Source: a virus
Reading direction: 5' to 3' (one strand)
IMG/VR virus record: IMGVR_UViG_3300027708_000350
Location: 1-20,043 of that record
Length of the DNA: 20,043 nucleotides
Shown here: positions 14,706 to 20,043 of the stretch, in pieces
Layout: every line of letters begins with the position of its first letter
Position numbering within the stretch: the first letter of the stretch is position 1
The notes under the pieces: model-generated
What the model was told of the DNA's origin: nothing
Database searches by the model: none
What the model saw: only the letters and a program-made list of their open reading frames with translations
Made by a program: the position numbers and the translations under genes

Positions 14706-16505
14706 TTAAACTACGCGGCGTTGTGAACTTATACGAGATGTTGCTTTAGTAGAACCTGTTCCACTTAAAGAAGAAAGAATAGTTTGTAGTTCTGGTTTTG
14801 CTTGTGCTGGTGGAACTTGCATCTGTTGTCCAGGTGGTAGTTCTCCTTGTTGTGGAGAGCCTCCTACTGGAGCACCAGGAGCGGCAGGGACGGGCTGCTC
14901 AACTGATTGTTGTGACCCAGCAGGAGGAACTTGGGATGCAAATATATCTTCAATTGCATCTTCAATTTGTTTTCCCTTTTGACGCGCTTTGATTACTTCC
15001 GCAATCTTACGTACCAAATCTGTGGGGTCTTTTCCTTGCATAGTCATCTGTGGGATGGCTTGTGTCATTGCTTGCAACGAACCAATAAGGGAGTTGCGTA
15101 ATTCTTCTACTTCAATTTTTTCTTGTTCTAAAGATACGTTCACATTAAATGGAAGTTCACGCATAGCCATGTCTTTAGAGATTAACTTACCACCTAATGC
15201 TTGCAGCATAAAGATAAGTCCTTGTGCTGGGTTAAGACCAGCCAACATTCCGTAGCGCACATCGGCTGAGTAATCACCCTTGATATCCTTAGAAGGGGTG
15301 TATGTCACCACATAAGGTGAACCAGCGTCAACGCCACGAATTGTTTTAGTTGAGTTAAACATCTTTTCATCAGTCTCAAAACAAAGACTGATAACATCAC
15401 GAAGTGCTGTAGAAAAGATTGCTTGCGCAGATTTAATCTGCGTATCAAATGCTCCAAGTAATGCTTGTACACCTTGTCCAGTGATGACACTTGCATTAAC
15501 ATTTCCAGTTCTAGATTCTGGATAGCGGGCGCCTACGCGCAGTTCTTCATTCAGTAATTGAGATTCAGTAAACGCGCCTTGAGGTAGAGACAATTCTACA
15601 CGGCGTACACCTTGTGGGTTAGCCGTACGAATAACAGCATCTCCACCAAGTTGTAGTTCCTGAACATCTTGAGGTAAAACGATTGGTGCTTGAACTGACT
15701 TCTCGGCTGCTTCCATTGCAAGTAATGCAAATCGGTTACGAAGCAACTGAATACCCAGTACATCATCAAACTGTCCACGTAGTTCTCCGTCTGGACCAGG
15801 ACGTTTTGCAATAACAACATTCATTTTACCAAGAGGATTCTTAGCGTGTGATAGTAGTAAGTTATTGCGTGATGGCAAAAACAAAACGGTTTGGTCTTTA
15901 TCATAATACCGAATCATTTCAATCATGCCATTGAGGTCTTGTTTGTAACCCAACTTGCCTAGCAATTGATATTCATGTTCAGGGAACATGGCTACCAATT
16001 CACCTAGTGTCATTGAGTAACGTTTAGCAAAAGCAACGCAGCGTCCATAGCGGTCAAATTCGGGATAAGCCCCGACAGGATTTTCTAAGCGGATGCGTGG
16101 TAATTGCTCCTCTTCATCCAGTTCAATAATGAACGGGAGGAAACCATAAGTAATATACATATCTGCGCCGTTATACATATTGACCTGAAGGTCAGATAGG
16201 CGGAAATAGTTTGAGGCAATAAGTGTGCGCTTATCTGCAAAAGTACGCGCACGGTCAGAAACTTGATTAGCAGCAGAACAGTTTACAGCAGGTAATGGTG
16301 CTATAACTTCTGCAAGGTCACGGGCAACAATGTCAATAAAGTTTGCAACTACGTTCTGGTCAATACCATCTGGAAAGAAGTTAGGGTAAACCTGTGAGAT
16401 TTTACCTTGACGTACCATCTGAACATCACCATTGCGTTGGTCACGACCATGCGCTCGGTAGCGTAGCGTTTGAACGCGTGCGCCAATTTGTTCCATACTT
16501 AACAT
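14706..16505 (-). CDS. Portal protein
   Basis: A 599-aa protein next to the terminase group. It has the portal layout: an N-terminal helical/wing part (PNFFPDGIDQNVVANFIDIV, RDLAEVIAPLPAVNCS), a central beta-rich part (FLPFIIELDEEEQLPRIRLE, GAYPEFDRYGRCVAFAKRY) and a clip/stem-like middle. A long helical section then carries EQEKIEVEELRNSLIGSLQA and LVRKIAEVIKARQKGKQIED. Residues about 524-570 are a Pro/Gln/Gly-rich tail, probably disordered. Portals form the dodecameric vertex through which DNA is packaged and the tail attaches. The ATG at 16505 overlaps the previous stop (TAATG); Met4 is an alternative start. The assignment rests on overall pattern, size and position rather than one diagnostic motif. 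Confidence 0.85.
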   Translation of the reverse strand: MLSMEQIGARVQTLRYRAHGRDQRNGDVQMVRQGKISQVYPNFFPDGIDQNVVANFIDIVARDLAEVIAPLPAVNCSAANQVSDRARTFADKRTLIASNYFRLSDLQVNMYNGADMYITYGFLPFIIELDEEEQLPRIRLENPVGAYPEFDRYGRCVAFAKRYSMTLGELVAMFPEHEYQLLGKLGYKQDLNGMIEMIRYYDKDQTVLFLPSRNNLLLSHAKNPLGKMNVVIAKRPGPDGELRGQFDDVLGIQLLRNRFALLAMEAAEKSVQAPIVLPQDVQELQLGGDAVIRTANPQGVRRVELSLPQGAFTESQLLNEELRVGARYPESRTGNVNASVITGQGVQALLGAFDTQIKSAQAIFSTALRDVISLCFETDEKMFNSTKTIRGVDAGSPYVVTYTPSKDIKGDYSADVRYGMLAGLNPAQGLIFMLQALGGKLISKDMAMRELPFNVNVSLEQEKIEVEELRNSLIGSLQAMTQAIPQMTMQGKDPTDLVRKIAEVIKARQKGKQIEDAIEDIFASQVPPAGSQQSVEQPVPAAPGAPVGGSPQQGELPPGQQMQVPPAQAKPELQTILSSLSGTGSTKATSRISSQRRVV

Positions 16506-17197
16506 TACTTACCGCCTACATCTGAGTGTCCACCCATATGTTGTCCACCAAGTCTATTGGAAGGATGGTCTGGAAATTTTTGAGTATTACCAACTTTTGA
16601 TACACCAGCATCTGGATTTACTTTTATTGGTTTAGGTTTACCAGCAACATTAGAACCTTTAGCCAAAGGTGCAGTTGCTTTAGGTAAAGATGGTTTAATA
16701 ACAGGACGTGGGTTAGTTGGTGTCCACGCACGCACTCCAGGTGCAACAGGTGGGCGTACACGTTGAGACCGAGGGATTACAGCAGGTTGAATTTTAGGAG
16801 CAACTAATGTTCCCTTATCCATTTGATTTTTAATAACAGTGCGTGTTCCTTGAGGAACAGTACCGCCACCAAATGCTTTATATGTAGCAGAAGCAAGACT
16901 TGGTTTTTTAATATCTGCTGTAGGTTTAACTACAGACTCACCACGTGGCTTAACAGCACCAGTAAGTTTTTCATTTGGTTTAACAGCAACAGGCTTATAA
17001 GCAGTTGTGGAAATAGTATTAGTTCTACCATTATCAGGTAGACGTGGCTTAGAAATGCCAGCAGCGCGTTGCGCTACTTCACGTGCATCAGCATCACTAA
17101 CACGATTAACGTTACGACCAGCAGCACCAGAGATGCCGCCAGAAGTACGTGCACCAGCAAATCCGCTTTCACCACCGCCAGGGCGTAATATAGCCAT
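16505..17197 (-). CDS. Basic Pro/Lys-rich low-complexity protein (230 aa) with a C-terminal GGQHMGGHSDV motif
   Basis: A 230-aa strongly basic, probably disordered protein. Its N-terminal 30 residues are Gly/Ala-rich (GGGESGFAGARTSGGISG). The middle has many KP and VKP steps (AYKPVAVKPNEKLTGAVKPR, PRPVIKPSLPKATAPLAK). The C-terminus has GKPKPIKVNPDAGVS followed by RLGGQHMGGHSDVGGK. The PIKV and GGxHMGGHSDV elements recur in the next upstream gene, so the two are partly paralogous. No known domain is seen. It starts 5 bases after the neighbour's stop with no Shine-Dalgarno, suggesting coupling. Lying between terminase and portal, it could bind DNA or the packaging motor; the His-rich motif might bind metal. 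Both are inference. Confidence 0.68.
   Translation of the reverse strand: MAILRPGGGESGFAGARTSGGISGAAGRNVNRVSDADAREVAQRAAGISKPRLPDNGRTNTISTTAYKPVAVKPNEKLTGAVKPRGESVVKPTADIKKPSLASATYKAFGGGTVPQGTRTVIKNQMDKGTLVAPKIQPAVIPRSQRVRPPVAPGVRAWTPTNPRPVIKPSLPKATAPLAKGSNVAGKPKPIKVNPDAGVSKVGNTQKFPDHPSNRLGGQHMGGHSDVGGK
16518..16552. repeat. Copy 1 of a 35-base repeat encoding the GGxHMGGHSDV motif
   Basis: The plus strand from ACATCTGAGTG to CCACCAAG matches the copy at 17279-17313 at 28 of 35 bases. Several differences are in third codon positions, so the protein motif is better kept than the DNA. Confidence 0.8.
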
Positions 17198-17202
17198 TTA
17201 AA

Positions 17203-17604
17203 TTATTTGTTCTTTGTAGAAGAAGGTTTAACAATAGGAGTCTTAACTGTAAAGCCACCTAGATTAATAGCAGTAGAAACATCTGAATGACCGCCCATAT
17301 GCGTTCCACCTAGAACGCCAGTACTTGAATGAACTTTAATAGGTTGAATTGGTGCTTTAGGATTATAGGTAGGATTACCATAATCATCTGTACCTTCTTT
17401 AGAGTTCCATTCATTATGACCCCAGTCATATTTTTGAGGTCCATTTCCCATAATTGAAGAATCAGTTGGACCCTTCATGCTTTTAGCAGGTGTAGGGTTT
17501 GGGTTAGAGTTAACTTTAACAACAGGTGCTTTACCCTTGCTTGCAACTTCTTTATTAATTTGTCCCATAGTCTTACCGCTTGGGTTTACTTTTTGAATTG
17601 CCAT
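17203..17604 (-). CDS. Low-complexity protein (133 aa) with a GGTHMGGHSDV motif
   Basis: I set the start at 17604 (MAIQKVNPSGKTMGQ), preceded by AGGATTAACC. An upstream ATG at 17634 would begin inside the terminase gene and add an unlikely MARHIRIGLT. The protein is Lys/Asn/Pro/Gly-rich (VVKVNSNPNPTPAKSMKGP), with an aromatic/acidic patch (KYDWGHNEWNSKEGTDDYGN). It then has PIQPIKVHSSTGVLGG, THMGGHSDV and a basic tail (VKTPIVKPSSTKNK). The PIKV and GGxHMGGHSDV elements match the C-terminus of the 230-aa neighbour. It is probably disordered with one conserved motif, and the function is unknown. Location right after the terminase suggests a packaging or virion-assembly link. Confidence 0.68.
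   Translation of the reverse strand: MAIQKVNPSGKTMGQINKEVASKGKAPVVKVNSNPNPTPAKSMKGPTDSSIMGNGPQKYDWGHNEWNSKEGTDDYGNPTYNPKAPIQPIKVHSSTGVLGGTHMGGHSDVSTAINLGGFTVKTPIVKPSSTKNK
17279..17313. repeat. Copy 2 of a 35-base repeat encoding the GGxHMGGHSDV motif
   Basis: Partner of 16518-16552, in the same orientation, 28 of 35 bases identical. It marks a partial duplication between the two neighbouring genes. Confidence 0.8.
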
Positions 17605-17612
17605 GGTTAATC

Positions 17613-19502
17613 CTATCCGTATATGTCTTGCCACTGGTCGTGGAAGGCTTCGTCTAAATTGATTGAGCCTCTACGTTCCATTTGAGAACGCGTAGCCCAG
17701 CGGTTGTTTACATATTGTGCAGTACGACTACTACTTTGCATTAGTTCGCGTACGCGAATAACAGCAAACCATAAAGCCATAACAGTATCTGTCTTACCTT
17801 TAGTCTCAGGTTTCCATGTTAATAGTTGCTGAGTTAATGCTTTAATTCCTTCAGAGCCTTCGGAAGAAGGTATCTCTAAGATATTGTTTTTCTGGAACTC
17901 TCCATCGCGTACCGTTCCAAACAGCGTGGACATTGATGCCACTCCGAATGTTGTGTCCCATTTGTTCTTGCCAGTAAAGTGAGCGTCAAGCCGTACGCCG
18001 TAACCAGCGAGCCAGTTTCGCAACTCGTCATCAAGAGAGTACGCTTTCTGGTGCGCGTTAATTTCCACGCGTAGTTCTTGAGGTTTATACTTTTGAACCA
18101 GTTCTTCAATTTGTAACCTAATCTTTTGAGGGGTAGGTTCAGACATGTTAATACAGTCAAGAACATAGATACGTCCATCCGCTCTGTTATAGGCAACAAC
18201 AACAAATGCTGCATTCCCTGCCATAGCAGGGTCAAATCCGATTACAGTGTGTGTCTCTACTTGCTGTGGGTGTCCCACGACTCCAGCCCGTAGTGGACCT
18301 CTTTTACGTGCCCCGTTGGTGCTTCCTTGCACAAGCATTGGTGGGAAGATAGAATCTTCTTGAATGTCTTCTTGTTGGTAGACAAGTGCCCAGGTTGATG
18401 GCGTAACTTCGCTTCTCCGTTTGAATAAGGCTTGACCATCCCACTTGGGGAAGAAGCCGTTTGCCTGAGGCGTGTCAGTATCGCCATCCCACGGTACGTC
18501 CGACTCTTTCCAAAGAGTAACCCAATCCTCTGGTTTTTCGGCGTATTCAAGTACCGCAGGCATTCCCATATAAGTAAAGGGGGTACGACCACCAGACCAA
18601 TGCTTAGGATTACGCAGTTCTTTATAAAGGTCGTTAGCCGCAATTCGTGTCCCAACTACTAGCAACTTACCATTCTTACCCAAACGGGTAATAACTTCTT
18701 TCTGTAACCAGTCCATCTGCTTTTCCCACTCATGGGCATTAGCAGTAGTTATACAGTCATCAAGAATAATCAAGTCGGCGCGTGCGCCGTAAATTTGTCC
18801 GCCCATACCCAGTGCTTGTAGCGTTGGGTCTTTCTCGCTTGAGTTACGAGCATCGCCCCCAAGGTAAACAGTATCGGTACGCCAAGTATCCGCATCCCCT
18901 TTCCAGCCGCCATCTGGACCATATGCGGTCTGCAGTTTAAGCCAGCGTGGATGGGACAGTCGTTGCTTGATTGCGTAGACGAACTCTCTCGCTTTATTCA
19001 AAGTCTTAGATACCACAATGATACGAACATTGGGATTGAGGGCAATTCGATAGGTGGAATAGTTCACCGTAATAACGGTGGACTTAGCATGCTCTGGAGG
19101 TACATTGACCAACAGTCGGTTATTCTCGCCAGGCTCGTATTTCATAGACGGGTGCAACCATGATGGTTCGCGCCCTTCCAATAGGTCAACCCAATCTTGA
19201 TGATGGGGAAAGACCGTCTGGTCTAGAAATGCTTTTGAGAAGTCTTTGAATGGCATGGATTCTTTCTCCACACCCATAGCATCAAAGGATTGCTTCTGTC
19301 CTTCAGTTTTGGCTTCCTCTAGGTTTGCCGCGAAGAGAGGGTCGCGATTCATCCACTGACGGATGGTATCTGGCTTCTTGTTTACTAGTGCCATTGCCGC
19401 TGGTATTGTTACCCCAGAGCGTATAGCGTTGAGCACTTGCTCTTTGGCTTGGGCTAGTCCCTTAACCAAATGATGCTCTGTGCCAGTTTTAAATCCAGCC
19501 AT
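17613..19502 (-). CDS. terL: Terminase large subunit with an N-terminal helix-turn-helix
   Basis: A 629-aa protein. Residues about 22-65 resemble a small-terminase-type helix-turn-helix (VLNAIRSGVTIPAAMALVNK, PDTIRQWMNRDPLFAANLEE). The ATPase follows: a Walker-A-like LLVNVPPEHAKST at 130-142, Walker B LIILDDC at 244-250, and a coupling motif VVGTR at 282-286. The RNase-H-like nuclease has GFDPA (Asp424), VEIN (Glu480) and TDTVMALWFA (Asp572), the expected acidic triad. It cuts concatemeric DNA and pumps it through the portal. It is the first gene of the minus-strand block, ends in TAG, and lies 8 bases before the next start. The Shine-Dalgarno is weak (GGGAC) and buried in a small hairpin. 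No separate small terminase is in the window. Confidence 0.95.
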   Translation of the reverse strand: MAGFKTGTEHHLVKGLAQAKEQVLNAIRSGVTIPAAMALVNKKPDTIRQWMNRDPLFAANLEEAKTEGQKQSFDAMGVEKESMPFKDFSKAFLDQTVFPHHQDWVDLLEGREPSWLHPSMKYEPGENNRLLVNVPPEHAKSTVITVNYSTYRIALNPNVRIIVVSKTLNKAREFVYAIKQRLSHPRWLKLQTAYGPDGGWKGDADTWRTDTVYLGGDARNSSEKDPTLQALGMGGQIYGARADLIILDDCITTANAHEWEKQMDWLQKEVITRLGKNGKLLVVGTRIAANDLYKELRNPKHWSGGRTPFTYMGMPAVLEYAEKPEDWVTLWKESDVPWDGDTDTPQANGFFPKWDGQALFKRRSEVTPSTWALVYQQEDIQEDSIFPPMLVQGSTNGARKRGPLRAGVVGHPQQVETHTVIGFDPAMAGNAAFVVVAYNRADGRIYVLDCINMSEPTPQKIRLQIEELVQKYKPQELRVEINAHQKAYSLDDELRNWLAGYGVRLDAHFTGKNKWDTTFGVASMSTLFGTVRDGEFQKNNILEIPSSEGSEGIKALTQQLLTWKPETKGKTDTVMALWFAVIRVRELMQSSSRTAQYVNNRWATRSQMERRGSINLDEAFHDQWQDIYG

Positions 19503-19546
19503 AGTTGTCCCAACTGATAGAACTGTCCCGTCTATAACAGACAGTT
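19503..19546 (-). promoter_or_regulatory. Two stem-loops in the terminase leader
   Basis: AGTTG-TCC-CAACT (19503-19515) directly abuts the terminase ATG and would trap its weak GGGAC ribosome site in a 5-bp stem. AACTGTC / GACAGTT (19521-19546, 12-base loop) lies just beyond. They could limit translation of the terminase, which is inference from structure only. Confidence 0.4.
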
Positions 19547-19549
19547 TGT

Positions 19550-19563
19550 ACAGTATATTGTAA
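19550..19563 (-). promoter_or_regulatory. Direct repeat copy A, -10-like element upstream of the terminase
   Basis: The minus strand reads TTACAATATACTGT, containing TATACT (5 of 6 matches to the bacterial -10). No good -35 lies 16-18 bases upstream. A start near 19545 would give a leader of about 40 bases holding both terminase hairpins. Copy B at 19877-19890 differs at one base of 14. Confidence 0.4.
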
Positions 19564-19651
19564 CAAGCGAAGAAGGCTCTAAAAGACTTCTGAGCAATAA
19601 TAAAACCTTACATCTATATTAATCCGTTCAAACAGGTAAAACGAACACTTT

Positions 19652-19665
19652 GTGACTGAAGTCAC
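19652..19665. promoter_or_regulatory. Palindrome GTGACT-GA-AGTCAC, possible operator
   Basis: A perfect 6-bp dyad with a 2-base centre lies in AT-rich DNA. On the minus strand it is upstream of a weak TTTACC / 16 bases / TATAGA promoter-like pair. A dimeric repressor site would look like this; no regulator gene is in the window to test it. Confidence 0.35.
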
Positions 19666-19757
19666 TAGATAGAATAGATTACTTAATAGTATATCTAATA
19701 TATCCCCCTGTAACTATACTGACAGAAATATATTGGTAGAGATACAATACAGTGTTC

Positions 19758-19784
19758 TGACCCCCATTAACATATAGGGGGTCA
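19758..19784. repeat. Inverted repeat TGACCCCC / GGGGGTCA
   Basis: A perfect 8-bp GC-rich stem with an 11-base AT-rich loop. No T-run follows on either strand, so it is not a typical terminator. It may be a protein-binding or packaging element. Confidence 0.65.
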
Positions 19785-19872
19785 AGTCTACCTAGTCTGA
19801 TAGTTACTACAGCAGGTAGACTGTACTGCGTGGACTGTAGGATAAGCAACAGTCTGCCCAGCCTCTAGGCAG
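19785..19872. repeat. Cluster of AGTCT/AGACT words and nested inverted repeats
   Basis: AGTCTACCT (19785-19793) pairs perfectly with AGGTAGACT (19814-19822). GACTGTA occurs directly at 19819-19825 and 19833-19839. GACTGT (19833) pairs with ACAGTC (19849-19854), and CTGCC (19854) with GGCAG (19868-19872). About five GTCTR/GACT-type words in 70 bases in both orientations look iteron-like. Possible roles are binding of the small-terminase-like domain, a replication initiator, or a regulator. Confidence 0.55.
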
Positions 19873-19876
19873 GGGC

Positions 19877-19890
19877 ACAGTATATTCTAA
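19877..19890 (-). promoter_or_regulatory. Direct repeat copy B, -10-like element
   Basis: The minus strand reads TTAGAATATACTGT, 13 of 14 bases identical to copy A 327 bases away. It lies just downstream (minus direction) of the terminator, where a fresh promoter for the late block would make sense. No clear -35 is seen, so a phage-specific or activator-dependent promoter is as likely as a host one. Confidence 0.4.
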
Positions 19891-19894
19891 AGCC

Positions 19895-19930
19895 TATAAA
19901 ATAAAAATAGTTAGGGCTGTCTGCCCTAAC
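19895..19930 (-). terminator. Intrinsic terminator, minus strand
   Basis: GTTAGGGC / GCCCTAAC forms a perfect 8-bp GC-containing stem with a 5-base loop (19910-19930). On the minus strand it is followed by TATTTTTATTTTATA. This is the standard hairpin plus U-tract. It would stop transcription entering from the right, separating it from the terminase-led block. On the plus strand no T-run follows. Confidence 0.72.
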
Positions 19931-19937
19931 AACCCGA

Positions 19938-19952
19938 TGACCTTGCAGGTCA
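19938..19952. repeat. Palindrome TGACCT-TGC-AGGTCA
   Basis: A perfect 6-bp dyad with a 3-base centre, 17 bases before the possible plus-strand start at 19969. It could be an operator for that gene. A further TGGCAG / CTGCCA stem lies at 19974-19992. Confidence 0.4.
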
Positions 19953-19968
19953 ATCGCTATCAGTTGCA

Positions 19969-20043
19969 ATGGCTGGCAGAAAATCACTGCCACCTGCGTG
20001 TGCTCACCCTATGCCTTGCCCTAAACGTAGAGCAGAATACGCT
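19969..20043 (+). CDS. Possible plus-strand gene start, cut by the right edge
   Basis: Twenty-five codons are open from an ATG to the edge (MAGRKSLPPACAHPMPCPKR...), with Cys-Ala-His-Pro and Cys-Pro-Lys-Arg that look like the start of a small Cys/His protein. No good Shine-Dalgarno precedes it (GCAGGTC is about 18 bases away), and a stem-loop lies inside it. Minus-strand frames here also end in stops at 19984, 20004 and 20021, so the DNA could instead hold the 3' end of a minus-strand gene finished by the nearby terminator. If real, it is divergent from all other genes. Confidence 0.33.
   Translation, partial: MAGRKSLPPACAHPMPCPKRRAEYA

Larger units (their letters stand above)
19503..19968. 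other. 466-base non-coding region upstream of the terminase, dense in inverted repeats
   Basis: No frame gives a protein-like product here. The region is AT-rich in its left half and carries the leader hairpins, two copies of ACAGTATATTNTAA, palindromes, a cluster of AGTCT/AGACT words and a terminator, all listed separately. Such a region upstream of the terminase often holds promoters, packaging start sites or a replication origin in tailed phages. Which of these applies cannot be told from sequence alone. Confidence 0.7.

Noticed and set aside
17605-17634. Ten-codon N-terminal extension of the 133-aa protein (start at 17634)
   Set aside because: It lies within the terminase C-terminus, and MARHIRIGLT is unlike the rest of the protein. 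The ATG at 17604 has AGGA at good spacing.
19785-19875. Possible tRNA or tRNA-like fold in the hairpin-rich region
   Set aside because: No T-loop GTTC-type motif, no cloverleaf arm lengths and no acceptor pairing were found.
1-20043. CRISPR array, insertion sequence, integrase or attachment site
   Set aside because: No regularly spaced repeats, transposase or recombinase motifs, or long terminal inverted repeats were found. The short repeats seen are few and irregular.

Overview
The window is a block of late (structural) genes from a tailed double-stranded DNA phage with moderately AT-rich DNA. Every clearly identifiable gene lies on the minus strand and is read right to left: terminase large subunit, two low-complexity proteins, portal, two small proteins, three long uncharacterised virion-type proteins (1886, 488 and 403 aa), scaffold, N4-gp56-family-like major capsid protein, nine small proteins, a neck/adaptor protein, and a tail fibre cut by the left edge. 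No integrase, lysis, replication, tail-tube or tape-measure gene is seen. The small-protein families and the scaffold/capsid style resemble phages of actinobacteria and uncultured freshwater phages. That host suggestion is inference from family resemblance, not proof.

Right end (19503-20043): about 470 bases upstream of the terminase carry no convincing gene. They hold at least ten short inverted repeats, a 14-bp direct repeat (13/14 identical) containing a -10-like hexamer, and a minus-strand hairpin plus T-tract terminator at 19895-19930. A possible plus-strand gene starts at 19969 and runs off the edge. Packaging and portal module (14043-19502): the terminase carries an N-terminal helix-turn-helix that may stand in for the missing small subunit. 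The next two proteins share a GGxHMGGHSDV motif.

Middle (5706-14043): three tandem genes fill 8.3 kb between the portal group and the scaffold, all with Pro/Thr-rich N-termini. Their position and helical, tape-measure-free context suggest internal (ejected) virion proteins, but none shows a recognisable enzyme motif. Capsid module (3892-5580): scaffold, then a capsid protein with a very strong ribosome binding site and a roughly 70-residue Ser/Thr/Gly-rich insertion. Two non-coding gaps here carry stem-loops.

Left (1-3826): a tightly packed cassette of nine small genes, many very basic and two with Cys motifs, including two genes (2811-2963 and 2201-2362) shorter than 60 codons. The adaptor and tail fibre follow. 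Genes are extremely compact: ten junctions use the same one-base stop/start overlap TAATG, which fixed several start choices and implies translational coupling along one long late transcript.
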